From assembly GCF_006715305.1 (NCBI RefSeq), contig NZ_VFMY01000001.1, forward strand, positions 2,976,001-3,040,000: a stretch of DNA of 64,000 bases, given 5' to 3'. Shown here piece by piece: positions 14,564 to 24,445 of this stretch. Source of the stretch: Arthrobacter sp. SLBN-100. Lineage in GTDB: Bacteria; Actinomycetota; Actinomycetes; Actinomycetales; Micrococcaceae. A program made the position numbers and the translations under genes. The notes beneath the pieces were generated by a model that was not told the origin of the DNA, did no database searches, and was given only the letters and a program-made list of their open reading frames with translations. The first letter of the stretch is position 1. Every line of letters begins with the position of its first letter.

Positions 14564-16912
14564 GTGTCTGATCTGGGAGAAGCAACCGCCAGCGTGTCTG
14601 AGGGCGATGCAGTAGAACAGGCCGGCGAAACCGGCAACGCGACTGGTCCGGAGGCTGTGGAGGTTACGGAACCTGCAGAATCCATGGAGGAGGCAGGGCC
14701 GGCGGAGGTGCCGGACGTTCCGGAAATCACTTTCGACGAAAAGTTCTACCCGGCACGGCCCAAGGCGCTGCGGCCAGTGGCCCGCCGTCGGCAGTACTTC
14801 GCCAACGCCCCCTCGCTGGAACTGGACGGCCTCAACCAAACCTACGTGGAGTGGCTGCGGAACCAGGCGATGCTCGGCGACGCCAACGTTATGGCCCGGC
14901 AACTCTCGGGACAGGCGAGCATGTGGCAGCACTCGTTCGCGCACCCCAACCCGCGGGCCGCCGTCGAACGCGCGTCCGTATGGTTTACCGCTTACCCGCT
15001 CTCCTACATGACCACCCCGGGACAGTCGTTCCTGGGGGCATTGGGCGACCCGGAACTGTGGAAAACATTCCGCGAGATTGGCATTCGGGCCATTCACACA
15101 GGGCCCGTCAAGAAAGCCGGTGGACTGGAGGGGTGGAGGGAAACCCCCAGCGTGGACGGCCACTTTGACCGGATCAGCATGGCCATCGACCCGCTGTTCG
15201 GCTCCGAGGACGAGTTCCGCCGGATGTGCGAGGTGGCCGGCGAACATGACGGCACCATCATCGATGACATTGTCCCCGGACACACCGGCAAGGGCGCGGA
15301 CTTCCGCCTCGCTGAAATGAACTACCGCGATTACCCCGGCATCTATCACATGATCGACATCCCGGAATCGGACTGGCACCTGCTGCCGGACGTCCCGCCG
15401 GGCGAGGACTCGGTCAACATCAGCCCCGATGCTGAGCTGGCGCTGCAGCAGGCCGGGTACATCATCGGCCGGCTGCAGCGGGTCATCTTCTACGAACCCG
15501 GCGTGAAGGAAACCAACTGGAGTGCCACCCGGGCCATCGTGGACACCACCGGCCAAAAGCGCCGCTGGGTGTACCTGCATTACTTCAAGGCCGGGCAGCC
15601 GTCCATCAACTGGCTGGATCCCACGTTCTCCGGCATGCGCCTGGTGGTGGGCGACGCGCTCCACTCGCTGCTTGACCTCGGTACCGGTGCCCTGCGGCTG
15701 GACGCCAACGGCTTCCTTGGCGTGGAAAAGAGCGCTGAGGAACAACCCGGCTGGTCCGAAGGACACCCGCTCTCCGAGGCGGCCAACCAGCTGATCGGCA
15801 GCATGGTGCGCAAGGTGGGTGGCTTCTCCTTCCAGGAACTGAACCTCACCATCGACGACATCAAGGCGACCTCCGAAACCGGGCCGGACCTGTCCTACGA
15901 CTTCATCACCCGCCCCGGTTACCACTACGCCCTTGTCACCCAGGACACGGAGTTCCTGCGGCTCACCCTGCGGCTCGCGATGGAAATCGGAGTGGACCAG
16001 GCATCGCTGGTGCATGCGCTGCAGAACCACGATGAACTGACATACGAGCTGGTGCACTTCGCCACCCGGCACAAGGACGATGTCTACCAGTTGGCCGGTT
16101 CGGAGCTGACCGGCGCCGAGCTGACCGAACACGTGCAGGAGACGCTGCGGAATGCGCTGACGGGGGAGAACGCCCCGTACAACGCCGTGTTCACCACAAA
16201 CGGTATTGCCTGCACCACGGTCAGTGTGATCACCGCGGCGCTGGGCATCAAGGACATTTCCTCCCTCACCGCCGAGCAGATCGACCTTGTGCGCGAAGCG
16301 CACCTGCTGCTGGCCATGTACAACGCACTGCAGCCTGGAGTCTTCGCACTGTCCGGCTGGGACATGGTGGGCATCACCACCCTGGACAGGGAGCAGGTCC
16401 GGGAGCTTACCGCGCAGGGCGACACCCGGTGGATTAACCGGGGCGCGCACGACCTGATGGGTACCAACGCTGAAGCCACCCTCTCGGCCTCGGGAATGCC
16501 CCGCGCGCGCAGCCTCTACGGTCCGCTGCCGGAACAGCTCAAGGACGAAGGGTCTTTCGCGCGGCGGCTCCAGAAAATCCTCAAGGTGCGTGAGGAATGG
16601 GGAATCGCCACCGGCCTGCTCCTGGACATTCCCGAGGTTTCGCAGCGGGGACTGCTGGTGATGGTGCACCGCCTCGCCTCCGGGCAGATCCAGGTGACGG
16701 TCCTGAACTTCTCGGGTGAGAGCATCACCGGCAGCGTCAACTCCAGCCACCTGGAGGCCGGTGCGGGGGTGCGGGATCTGTTCACCGAGGAGACCGTGGG
16801 CCAGGTTGATGACCTGCACAGCTTCTTTATCGAGCTGGGCGCCTACCAGGGAACGGCGCTGCTGATTGAGGAACCCCTTATCGAGGAGGAGGGCGCCCCG
16901 GCGGGCCTTTAG
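14564..16912 (+). CDS. GH13 alpha-glucan enzyme, trehalose synthase (maltose glucosylmutase) type
   Basis: A 782-residue GH13-fold protein with a GTG start preceded by GGGAGG. The first about 65 residues are acidic and probably disordered. The barrel carries the expected catalytic residues: nucleophile Asp380 in [12 protein letters not shown], acid/base Glu425 in GFSFQELN, and Asp490 in [11 protein letters not shown]. It belongs to a divergent subgroup commonly annotated as trehalose synthase in Arthrobacter, distinct from the about 570-residue TreS; interconversion of maltose and trehalose is therefore likely but not proven by sequence. A short C-terminal beta domain ([11 protein letters not shown]) ends the protein. 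No maltokinase neighbour is present. Confidence 0.72.
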   Translation: MSDLGEATASVSEGDAVEQAGETGNATGPEAVEVTEPAESMEEAGPAEVPDVPEITFDEKFYPARPKALRPVARRRQYFANAPSLELDGLNQTYVEWLRNQAMLGDANVMARQLSGQASMWQHSFAHPNPRAAVERASVWFTAYPLSYMTTPGQSFLGALGDPELWKTFREIGIRAIHTGPVKKAGGLEGWRETPSVDGHFDRISMAIDPLFGSEDEFRRMCEVAGEHDGTIIDDIVPGHTGKGADFRLAEMNYRDYPGIYHMIDIPESDWHLLPDVPPGEDSVNISPDAELALQQAGYIIGRLQRVIFYEPGVKETNWSATRAIVDTTGQKRRWVYLHYFKAGQPSINWLDPTFSGMRLVVGDALHSLLDLGTGALRLDANGFLGVEKSAEEQPGWSEGHPLSEAANQLIGSMVRKVGGFSFQELNLTIDDIKATSETGPDLSYDFITRPGYHYALVTQDTEFLRLTLRLAMEIGVDQASLVHALQNHDELTYELVHFATRHKDDVYQLAGSELTGAELTEHVQETLRNALTGENAPYNAVFTTNGIACTTVSVITAALGIKDISSLTAEQIDLVREAHLLLAMYNALQPGVFALSGWDMVGITTLDREQVRELTAQGDTRWINRGAHDLMGTNAEATLSASGMPRARSLYGPLPEQLKDEGSFARRLQKILKVREEWGIATGLLLDIPEVSQRGLLVMVHRLASGQIQVTVLNFSGESITGSVNSSHLEAGAGVRDLFTEETVGQVDDLHSFFIELGAYQGTALLIEEPLIEEEGAPAGL

Positions 16913-17002
16913 TTCTCCGGGTCCTGTGCGGTTGGCCGGGCTCCTTTGATCAGCGGAGGGCCGATTATGGCTAGGCCCGCGGCCGCTGCTTTATTGCAGC
17001 GT

Positions 17003-17055
17003 GCCCGGCCACTGGGTCTCGACAGGCTCGGCCACCAGCAGGGGCACGGCCGGGC
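17003..17055. repeat. Stem-loop carrying a TCGACAGGCTC-type intergenic repeat
   Basis: GCCCGGCC (17003-17010) and GGCCGGGC (17048-17055) enclose CTGGGTCTCGACAGGCTCG and GCCACCAG. The inner sequence resembles the GGTTTCGACAAGCTCAACCACC element scattered between genes in many Micrococcaceae genomes (from memory). It lies 90 bases after the GH13 stop and touches the end of the convergent hydrolase, so it probably also terminates transcription. Only one copy is in this window. Confidence 0.45.
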
Positions 17056-17057
17056 GG

Positions 17058-17762
17058 TTAGGCCGTCCGGTCCACCGCCGCGAGAATCGCGCGTCCCAGT
17101 TCCGCCGGCTTAGTGAACTGGGGCCAGTGCCCGGTGGGCAGGTCCACGTACTCCACGTCCCGCATCCGGGCCAGTTCGGCAACGAAGGGGTGGCCGCCGT
17201 CGATCCACTCCCGAAGCATTGAAGACGGGAATTCGCAGGTGATCACCGTGGCCGGCACGTCGTAGCGGCGCTCGTCACCCAGATGCTGTCGGTCGTAGGC
17301 CACTCCTTTCGGCTGGGGGATGGCCCGAGCACGGAAGGCTTCGCGAAGCCCTTCGTCGAGGTCAACGAGGTCGGCGTCCTCGAACTCCTCCCACGGCGGA
17401 AGGGGCACGTCGTCGCCGTCGGCCGTTAGTTCGTCGTTGATGACGCCTCCTTCGCCGAGGGGGCCGCTGTCCACATACATGGCGCGCGCCACCCGGTCCG
17501 GCCGCGCATCCAGGGCGCCGTGGATGATGGCACCACCGCCGGAATGGCCCACCAGCACAACTTTGCCATCCAAAGCATCGACCGCGGCAACCACGGCGTC
17601 GATATGGTCGCGCAGCCCGATCCCGGTCCGGTCCGCGTCAACCGACTCCAGGCCGGGAAGGGTCAGCGGATGAGTCCGGTGGCCCGCGGCGTCCAATGGG
17701 GGTGTCACCTCCGCCCAGGAGGAGGCGTCCAACCAGAAACCGGGAACCAGGATGATGTCCAT
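17058..17762 (-). CDS. Alpha/beta-hydrolase (esterase family)
   Basis: A 234-residue cytoplasmic hydrolase. Signatures: oxyanion region LVPGFWLDASSW, nucleophile elbow VLVGHSGGGAIIHGALD (Ser in GHSGG), and a catalytic His in LPTGHWPQFTKPAELG. The length and layout match the salicylate-binding-protein-like/MhpC-type alpha/beta hydrolases. The substrate is unknown. ATG 17762 is taken. It is monocistronic, convergent with the GH13 gene. Upstream 163 bases to rsgA hold no gene. Confidence 0.85.
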   Translation of the reverse strand: MDIILVPGFWLDASSWAEVTPPLDAAGHRTHPLTLPGLESVDADRTGIGLRDHIDAVVAAVDALDGKVVLVGHSGGGAIIHGALDARPDRVARAMYVDSGPLGEGGVINDELTADGDDVPLPPWEEFEDADLVDLDEGLREAFRARAIPQPKGVAYDRQHLGDERRYDVPATVITCEFPSSMLREWIDGGHPFVAELARMRDVEYVDLPTGHWPQFTKPAELGRAILAAVDRTA

Positions 17763-17925
17763 GACGGCACCCTACTCCCCGGGAGGGACAAACCGGATGC
17801 GCGCTCCCGCCCACTTGCTTCCAACCGAGCCAAAAGCAGTTCCGGCTGCCGGCCCGGATTTCCAAGGTGGCTGAACCGGGGGTTTGAGGCACGACGGCGG
17901 CAACCGGGCGGGAGCGTACGCCGGG

Positions 17926-19095
17926 TCAGCGCCGCTTGCGTCCGCGCCCTTTCGTTCCGGCGCCGTCCTTCCACTCCGCCGTCTCGCGCTCCGCCCACCG
18001 CTGGGACTTTCCGGCCGACACCACCTTCTGGTGCCACTCCCGCTGGTAGGCGCGCTGGGCCGCGGCGTCGTTCCGGCGCGCCAGGGCGGCCAGTTCGCGC
18101 TGCAGCTTCAGGTAGTTGTGCCAGCGGCGCTCCTCCAGCACGCCGTCACTGATTGCTGCCTGCACGGCGCAGCCGGGCTCGCCCAGGTGGGCGCAGTCCG
18201 AGAACCTGCACTCCGCAGCCAGCAGCTCCACGTCGCCGAACATCTCACCGATGCCGTCCTCGGCGTCGAACAATCCAAAGCCCCGCACGCCGGGTGTGTC
18301 CATCAGCACCGTCCCGTTGGGCAGCGGCACCAGCTCGCGCGACGTGGTGGTGTGCTTGCCCTTGAAGTCCCCGGCACGCACCTCCCCGGTGTCCTGGACG
18401 TCCCGGCCTGCGAGGGCATTGATCAGCGTGGACTTGCCGGCACCGGATGGCCCCAGCAGGACGATGGTGCCGCCTGCCGGAATGTGCGCCAGGAGTTCGT
18501 CGATGCCGTCACGGTTCTCGGCGGAGGTGGTGACCACCTCCACGCCCGCCGCCTGCAGGATGACTTTGCCGACGACGTCGTCCGCCACCGCGGCGAGGTC
18601 CGCCTTGGTGATGATCACCAGGGGAGTGGCGCCGGAATCCCAGGCGGCCACGAGGGTGCGCTCCAGCCGGTTGTGCGTGAGGGGCCGGTCCACCGGCACC
18701 ACCACGCCCACCATGTCCATGTTGGCGGCCAGGACCTGCGCGGCGGAGGAGTCCTCGAAGGCCCGCTTGCGGCTGAGTTCCGAGCGGCGCGGAAGGACGC
18801 CCAGGATCTGGCGCCCGCCAGCCCGGTTGGGGCCCATCCACACCCAGTCGCCGGTGACTGCCGTTTCACCGGTGAGCGGGTAGGGCAGGTGCAGGAGGTC
18901 CGTGCCCGCCGCCACCAGCAGCAGGTTGCGGTCCACGCGGACCACCCGGCCGCGCCCGGTGGCGCCTGGGAGGGGATGGTTTTCGAAATGTTGGGCGATG
19001 GCAGGGGTATAACCGTAGGGGAACGCAGTGCTGTTGGAAGTGGTGCTGCCTAAGTGGTTTGTGCTGTCCAGGGCGTGGCCTGAAGAAGTGTTCAC
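17926..19095 (-). CDS. rsgA: Ribosome small-subunit-dependent GTPase A
   Basis: Circularly permuted GTPase that helps late 30S maturation and release of RbfA. At 389 residues it is at the long end of the family. Order of motifs: OB-like N-terminal domain (RVVRVDRNLLLVAAG), G4 TKAD at 163-166, G5 SAE at 191-193, G1 GPSGAGKS at 215-222, and G3 DTPG at 265-268. The C-terminal zinc site is Cys295, Cys300, His302, Cys308 in CRFSDCAHLGEPGC. This permuted order is diagnostic. GTG 19095 is chosen (CCGAGG eight bases upstream) over the upstream in-frame start. The C-terminus is basic (GRGRKRR). Confidence 0.95.
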   Translation of the reverse strand: MNTSSGHALDSTNHLGSTTSNSTAFPYGYTPAIAQHFENHPLPGATGRGRVVRVDRNLLLVAAGTDLLHLPYPLTGETAVTGDWVWMGPNRAGGRQILGVLPRRSELSRKRAFEDSSAAQVLAANMDMVGVVVPVDRPLTHNRLERTLVAAWDSGATPLVIITKADLAAVADDVVGKVILQAAGVEVVTTSAENRDGIDELLAHIPAGGTIVLLGPSGAGKSTLINALAGRDVQDTGEVRAGDFKGKHTTTSRELVPLPNGTVLMDTPGVRGFGLFDAEDGIGEMFGDVELLAAECRFSDCAHLGEPGCAVQAAISDGVLEERRWHNYLKLQRELAALARRNDAAAQRAYQREWHQKVVSAGKSQRWAERETAEWKDGAGTKGRGRKRR

Positions 19096-19383
19096 TGTGA
19101 TACCTCGGGGAAAAGCCCCCGGCGCACCGGCCACTGACGGCCTTGGTGTTCGGCGCTCCGCTGGTCAGGCGGCGCAGGTGCGGTACCGGGGAAGGGTTTG
19201 GATGGGTGCGGAGCGCTCAGGGCGCGCGGCTGTAACAATCATCAAAAACACCTCCCTCTCCCACGGTTGGGACGGGTACCGGGTCCCTTATGTTTTTTGT
19301 GTAGCAGTGGCTTCCGGCCGGCGCTTCTTACCAGGGCACCGATCCGGTCCCACTCTAGCCGCGGGCGGCGGTACCGGCAACGG

Positions 19384-19620
19384 TTAACGCTGTAGCTCCA
19401 GTGACCGCTTCTGCCGTGCCGAGATGCTCGAAACGTAGCCACAGTTGGTACAGGTGATCCGGTAGGACCGCGAGGTGGTGAACACGGGGATGAAGAACAG
19501 GGTGAACCTGGTGGCCCGCTCCTCAAGGTGATGGTGTACGAAGGACCCGCAGTTCTGGCAGGTGGCGGGCTTGCCGGGCAGGGCCTTGAGTACTGTCTTA
19601 AAACCGAAGAGAAGGAGCAC
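19384..19620 (-). CDS. Small zinc-ribbon protein
   Basis: A 78-residue protein with two Cys pairs, CQNCG near residue 21 and CTNCGYVS near residue 57, separated by a hydrophobic, Phe-rich segment (TRFTLFFIPVFTTSRSYRITC). This matches the zinc-ribbon/YIEGIA-like small proteins of actinobacteria that probably bind one zinc ion and may associate with membrane. GTG 19620 is the start, with GAAAGG upstream. Function unknown. The 288-base spacer to rsgA contains the rsgA leader and a T-rich tract at 19289-19300. Confidence 0.8.
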   Translation of the reverse strand: MLLLFGFKTVLKALPGKPATCQNCGSFVHHHLEERATRFTLFFIPVFTTSRSYRITCTNCGYVSSISARQKRSLELQR

Positions 19621-19761
19621 GGTATTGCCTTTCGGGATGGTCCTGCCGGCTATCAGACAACTTTAGCCCTGTACGCTCCACTGGGTTGTCCTGACAGGTT
19701 CCCGGACCGATGCAATACTTGGGGTCAACACGCTTTTCCGTATCGGGGGGATTTCGGTTAA

Positions 19762-20913
19762 ATGGTTCTGGATACCGCGACCCTGAGAATCGCGTTTGGC
19801 CTGATGGCCTTGGTTTTGGTGTTCCTTTTCTATTTCTCCGCATACCGGATCACGCGCTCGCCGTACAGCGGCTGGTGGTGCCTGGCGCTGGTGTTTTTCC
19901 TCTCCGGATCCGCGTGTTTCCTGCTGGACGGCACGCCGCACCAGGTCTGGGCCAACCCGCTGGGCAACGTCCTGCTGGTCCACGGCGGCGTGGCGGTCTG
20001 GGCAGGCGCGCGCTCGCTGCGGACAGTCCCGCCGATCAAATGGGCTTTCACCGGGATCCCGCTGGTCACCTTGGTCGCCTCCGTCCTGGACAGCCCGGCC
20101 ACCAACTCCTGGTCCGGCGGTCCCGTGTTCCTGGCGGCCATGAGCCTCACCGTCGGGCTCGCGTCCCGCGAGCTGTGGCGCCTGGAACCGGGATATTCGC
20201 GCGTCCGGATTCCCATGGCCGTGGCGGCCGGCGGCCTTGCGGCTTTCTATTTCCTCCGTTGGCTGGCTTTCCTCGGAGAAGGGCAGGATGGACCCACCTT
20301 CACCACGGTGTTCGGCTCCGCCGTCACTACCCTGGTGACCATGGTGCTGCTGGTGGTGGTCTCATTCAGCATGGCTGCCCTCAGCAGCGAACAGCAGACC
20401 AGGGCCCTGCGTGTTGTGGCCTCCCGTGACGACCTCACCGGGCTGCTCAACCGGAAGGCCTTCCTGGACCTGGCGGCAGAGCAGTTGGCGGACCGCAGCA
20501 CTACCCGCGGCTCCGGCACCCTCATCCTGGCGGACCTGGACCATTTCAAGTCCGTCAACGACACTTACGGCCACGCCGCCGGGGACGTGGCCCTGCAGTC
20601 CTTCGCTGATGCCTGCATCGCCACCGTCCGGTCCACGGACCTGGTGGGGCGGTACGGCGGCGAAGAGTTTGTCCTCTTCCTGCCCGGGACGAATGCCGAA
20701 CGGGCGGAAAACATTGCCGAGGAGATCAGCCGGCGGCTCGCCGCCGCCCCCACGGAGGCCGGGATGGAGATGCCCACCGTCAGTTACGGAATTTCCACCT
20801 ACGACGCCGGCACTACCGGCGTGGAAGGCCTCATCGCCACCGCGGATGACGCGTTGTACGTGGCCAAGTCACTGGGCAGGAACCGTACGGCCCGCAGCGA
20901 CAGGAGGCGCTAG
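19762..20913 (+). CDS. Membrane-bound diguanylate cyclase
   Basis: Makes cyclic di-GMP from two GTP. A 383-residue protein: the N-terminal about 215 residues contain six or seven membrane segments with no recognised sensor domain name. A GGDEF domain follows from about residue 222 (ASRDDLTGLLNRKAFLD). The active site is GGEEF at 299-303, intact. An RSTD sequence five residues before it supplies the RxxD inhibitory site, so product inhibition is expected. LADLDHFKSVNDTYGHAAGD is also canonical. No EAL domain or phosphodiesterase is nearby. It stands alone between minus-strand genes. Confidence 0.93.
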   Translation: MVLDTATLRIAFGLMALVLVFLFYFSAYRITRSPYSGWWCLALVFFLSGSACFLLDGTPHQVWANPLGNVLLVHGGVAVWAGARSLRTVPPIKWAFTGIPLVTLVASVLDSPATNSWSGGPVFLAAMSLTVGLASRELWRLEPGYSRVRIPMAVAAGGLAAFYFLRWLAFLGEGQDGPTFTTVFGSAVTTLVTMVLLVVVSFSMAALSSEQQTRALRVVASRDDLTGLLNRKAFLDLAAEQLADRSTTRGSGTLILADLDHFKSVNDTYGHAAGDVALQSFADACIATVRSTDLVGRYGGEEFVLFLPGTNAERAENIAEEISRRLAAAPTEAGMEMPTVSYGISTYDAGTTGVEGLIATADDALYVAKSLGRNRTARSDRRR

Positions 20914-20974
20914 GGGGCCGCCGGCGGAACCGGCGGAACCGGCGGCACCGCCCAGGGCCCGCACCTAAGCGCTG

Positions 20975-22507
20975 TCAGCTTCCGGCATTCAGCTTCCCGG
21001 CCAGCCGTTCGCGCATCTGGATGCTGGCGGAGTTCAGGCCGATCAGTTCCACTTCGCGGCCGTGGCGGCGGTACTTCTCCGTGACGGCGTCCAGCACCGC
21101 GATGGTGGAGGCGTCCCAAAGGTGTGAGGCGTGCAGGTCCACCACTACCCGGCTGATCTCCGGCTCCGCATCGAGGGCGTACTCGAATTGGGTGTAGAGG
21201 TCATTGGATGAGGCGAAGAACAGCTCGCCGTCCACAGTGTAGGTGGCAACGTTCTCGCCGTTGACCTCCAGCACCGTCCGCTCAACGGTGACAAAGTGCG
21301 CCACCCGCCGGGCGAACATGGCCATGGCGGCAAGCACCCCCGCGCCGACCCCGATGGCCAGGTTGTGCGTCGCCACCACTACCGCGACGGTGATCAGCAT
21401 GACGGCGGTTTCAGACTTCGGCATGGTCCGCAGTGTCCGCGGCGCGATGGAGTGCCATTCAAAGGTGATGGCGGAGACGAAGATCATCACGGCCACCAGG
21501 GCCGCCATGGGGATGAGACCGACCACGTCGCCCAGCACCACCACGAGCACCAGCAGGAAGACGCCGGCCAGGAAGGTGGATACCCGGCTGCGCGCCCCGG
21601 AGCCCTTGACGTTGATCATCGTCTGCCCGATCACCGCGCAGCCGCCCATGCCGCCGAGAAAACCGGTGACGATGTTGGCAACGCCCTGGCCCCACGATTC
21701 ACGGGTCTTGTTGGACCGGGTGTCGGTGATGTCGTCCACCAGCTTGGCGGTCATCAGGGATTCGAGCAGACCCACCAGCGCCATGGACAGCGAGAACGGG
21801 GCAAGGATTTGGAAGGTCTCCCACGTGGGCGGGACGTTCGGCAGGAAGAACCCCGGCAGGCTCTCCGGCAGCTGTCCCTTGTCGCTGACGGTGGGCACGT
21901 CCAGTCCTGCCAGTACGGCAACCGCGGTGAGCACCACGATGGCCACCAAAGGTGAGGGCACCGCCGTCGTCATCCTTGGCAGTCCCACCACGATCACCAG
22001 GCCGGCGGCGACGAGCGGGTAGACCAGCCAGGGGACGTTGATGAGCTCAGGCAGCTGGGCCATAAAAACCAGGATGGCCAGTGCGTTGACGAAGCCCACC
22101 ATGACCGAACGCGGGATGAAACGCATCAGCTTGGTGACGCCGGCAACGGCGAGGAGGATCTGGAAGACGCCGGCCAGGATCACCCCGGCAATCAGGTAGT
22201 CCAGCCCGTGGCTGCGCATGAGCGGCGCGATCACCAGTGCTACGGCACCGGTGGCAGCGGAGATCATGGCGGGCCGGCCGCCAACGAATGAGATGGTCAC
22301 CGCCATCGTGAAGGAGGCGAACAGACCGATCCGCGGATCCACGCCGGCAATCACCGAGAAGGCGATGGCCTCGGGAATGAGCGCCAGCGCCACCACCAGA
22401 CCGGCCAGGGCCTCAGTCTTGAGCCTTCGAGGGGAGCGGAGCGTGGCGCGCACGGACTGCAGTTGCTGGGGCAAGGGCGCCCTGTTCGCGGCGGTGGTGA
22501 CAGCCAT
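20975..22507 (-). CDS. SulP family anion transporter with STAS domain
   Basis: A 510-residue inner-membrane transporter. It has about 12-14 hydrophobic segments beginning with EALAGLVVALALIPEAIAFSVIAGVDPRIGLFASF, the SulP consensus region, plus TGFLGGMGGCAVIGQTMINVKGSGARSR in the middle. A cytoplasmic STAS domain occupies the last about 110 residues (YTVDGELFFASSNDL ... VDLHASHLWDASTIAVLDAV). ATG 22507 with GGAG upstream is used; the longer frame runs into the neighbouring promoter. The substrate could be sulfate, bicarbonate or another anion; the absence of a carbonic anhydrase or sulfur gene nearby leaves it open. Confidence 0.9.
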   Translation of the reverse strand: MAVTTAANRAPLPQQLQSVRATLRSPRRLKTEALAGLVVALALIPEAIAFSVIAGVDPRIGLFASFTMAVTISFVGGRPAMISAATGAVALVIAPLMRSHGLDYLIAGVILAGVFQILLAVAGVTKLMRFIPRSVMVGFVNALAILVFMAQLPELINVPWLVYPLVAAGLVIVVGLPRMTTAVPSPLVAIVVLTAVAVLAGLDVPTVSDKGQLPESLPGFFLPNVPPTWETFQILAPFSLSMALVGLLESLMTAKLVDDITDTRSNKTRESWGQGVANIVTGFLGGMGGCAVIGQTMINVKGSGARSRVSTFLAGVFLLVLVVVLGDVVGLIPMAALVAVMIFVSAITFEWHSIAPRTLRTMPKSETAVMLITVAVVVATHNLAIGVGAGVLAAMAMFARRVAHFVTVERTVLEVNGENVATYTVDGELFFASSNDLYTQFEYALDAEPEISRVVVDLHASHLWDASTIAVLDAVTEKYRRHGREVELIGLNSASIQMRERLAGKLNAGS

Positions 22508-22831
22508 GGTCCGGCTCCAATCGGGCATTGGAAGCGCGGCGGCCGGGGCCTGCACGCGTTCGCAAGGATGGGGGTGGTCGGGAAGGAAGGCGCTTCCTTG
22601 CGCCGGAACGGGAGGGCCGGCTCTCAGCAGGCGATGGCCGCCAGACTCCGGACCCTTCAACTTTACGCGGAGCCGCAACGGGACCTGCTCCCGGCCCTGT
22701 TGCGAAACTGTGGCATTCGGGGGGACGTCATCCGGGAGCACGCTGAACCGCGGCTGATAAAATGGCCAGGTTGCAGGGCGGCCTTTTCGCTCGTGCAGCC
22801 AGCGCCGTAACGAAGTAGGGGACCAACACAC

Positions 22832-24427
22832 ATGACGGCAGGCGGTGCACCCCCCGGGACGTCGGAAAGCCAGCCCGGCTCGCCGGCCAATCCGGTCGCC
22901 GAGCCTGCAAAGCGCCGGGCCTATGTGGCAACCGTTGAAGGATTCCTCGGCGCCCTCATGATGTTCGTCGGTTCGATCGGCACCGGCTGGATCGCCAACG
23001 GTTCGCCCATGATCCGCCAGCCCATCGTCATCGCGCTGCGCACCGAGGGCTGGGGCGTGACAGTGTCCACGGTGCTGCTGACGGTAGGCGCCATGGTGCT
23101 GATGCGTTCGTGGCTTCGGCTGGGGCAGCGGCTTTCCGACTGGGGCGCGTCGTCGCTGCGGTCAGTTGTTATCGCCATCTCCGCCTGGTCCCTGCCGCTG
23201 CTCTTCTGCGTGCCGGTCTTTTCCCGTGACGTCTACGCCTACACCGGCCAGGGCCGGCTGGTGATGGAAGGCCAAAACCCTTACCAGGTGGGGATCTCCA
23301 CGCTCAACAACTGGTTCGCGCTCGGCGCGGACCCGGCCTGGGCCGAAAACAGGACCCCCTACGGCCCCTACTTTCTCTGGCTGGCACGCGCCGTTGTCGG
23401 ACTGACCGGAGCCCAGCCCGACGCGTCCGTGCTGCTCTTCCGCCTCCTGGCCGGGGTGGGGGTCCTGCTCTGCGTTATCTACGTGCCCAAACTCGCGGAA
23501 CTGCACGGCATCAACGGGGCGCGCGCACTGTGGATCGCCGTGGCCAACCCCCTGTTCCTGATCAGCTTTATCGCCAGCGCCCACAACGACGCACTCATGG
23601 TGGGACTCGCCGTCGCCGGCGTCTACTTCGCGGCCACCCGCCGCTACCTGCTGGGCATCCTCCTGGTCACCGCGTCCATCGGCATCAAGCCCATTACCGT
23701 GCTCCTGCTGCCGTTCATCGGCGTGATGTGGGCAGGCCCCTCTGCCTCCTGGCCGCGCAAGTTCCTGATCTGGGGTGCGACGGCAGGGATCAGTTTCGGC
23801 GTGCTGGCCGTCAGCGGGATCCCGTACAACCTTGGACTGGGCTGGACCTGGGCCATCATGGACGCCACCCCCGGCTACACGGGCTACTCGCCGTCGGGTT
23901 TCCTGGGCCAGCAGGTGGAGTTCCTGGCGAATGTGCTGGGGCTGCCGGGGGGCACGTTCGCCACCGTGCTGCGGACCGGGATGAAGTATGCCGCCATCGG
24001 GCTGGTCCTGCTGCTGATGTTCCGTGGCGACTACTCACGGGCTGTGCGGCGGATGGCGCTGGCATTCACCGCCGTTGTGATGCTCTCACCCATCATCCAG
24101 CCGTGGTACATCCTCTGGTTCGTGCCGTTCCTGGCCGTCACCGGCATCCGGGACGACTGGCAGATCAGGTCCTTCTACGTGGGCGTCACGTTCTTTGTGG
24201 TGTTCGGGGCGCAGGACCAGCTCTCCGTGTGGTCCTTCGTGGAACTGCCCATCGACGCGTCCTCCCTGGCGTTCATTACCGCCCTGGCATTTACGCTCTA
24301 CCTTCTATTCCTCGACGTGCATACACGCAAGCTGCTCATCGAGGCCAAGCCCTGGGACCTGGCCAAGCGGGGCTGGAACTGGAGCCTGGACCGGTGGGAA
24401 AAGCACCAGAGGTCCCGGAGCAGCTGA
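22832..24427 (+). CDS. MptB-type alpha-1,6-mannosyltransferase (GT-C, polyprenol-phosphomannose dependent)
   Basis: A 531-residue integral membrane glycosyltransferase with about 12-13 transmembrane helices. The first extracytoplasmic loop carries the GT-C signature PVFSRDVYAYTGQGRLVMEGQNPYQVG, in which the Asp of FSRDVYAY is the expected catalytic/metal residue of MptA/MptB enzymes. NPLFLISFIASAHNDALMVGL is also typical. In Corynebacteriales MptB extends the lipomannan core; Micrococcaceae make related lipomannans. It converges with a pair of GT87-like membrane proteins, which supports a shared role in envelope glycan assembly. The N-terminal 28 residues are Pro/Ala-rich and cytoplasmic. Confidence 0.85.
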   Translation: MTAGGAPPGTSESQPGSPANPVAEPAKRRAYVATVEGFLGALMMFVGSIGTGWIANGSPMIRQPIVIALRTEGWGVTVSTVLLTVGAMVLMRSWLRLGQRLSDWGASSLRSVVIAISAWSLPLLFCVPVFSRDVYAYTGQGRLVMEGQNPYQVGISTLNNWFALGADPAWAENRTPYGPYFLWLARAVVGLTGAQPDASVLLFRLLAGVGVLLCVIYVPKLAELHGINGARALWIAVANPLFLISFIASAHNDALMVGLAVAGVYFAATRRYLLGILLVTASIGIKPITVLLLPFIGVMWAGPSASWPRKFLIWGATAGISFGVLAVSGIPYNLGLGWTWAIMDATPGYTGYSPSGFLGQQVEFLANVLGLPGGTFATVLRTGMKYAAIGLVLLLMFRGDYSRAVRRMALAFTAVVMLSPIIQPWYILWFVPFLAVTGIRDDWQIRSFYVGVTFFVVFGAQDQLSVWSFVELPIDASSLAFITALAFTLYLLFLDVHTRKLLIEAKPWDLAKRGWNWSLDRWEKHQRSRSS

Positions 24428-24445
24428 CCGGGCCTCCACCGCCGA

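Noticed and set aside
14561..16819. 752-codon open frame on the minus strand
   Set aside because: It is exactly antisense to the GH13 enzyme, with a composition rich in His, Gly and Val and no family motif; a shadow produced by GC-rich codon use.
19240..19300. Hairpin plus T-rich tract (GGGAC ... GTCCC then TTATGTTTTTT) as a plus-strand terminator
   Set aside because: No plus-strand gene lies upstream; the stem is only 5 bp. It may help end the zinc-ribbon transcript but evidence is weak.
20922..20950. GGCGGAACC tandem units after the diguanylate cyclase
   Set aside because: Only three short imperfect copies; probably a chance GC-rich microrepeat.
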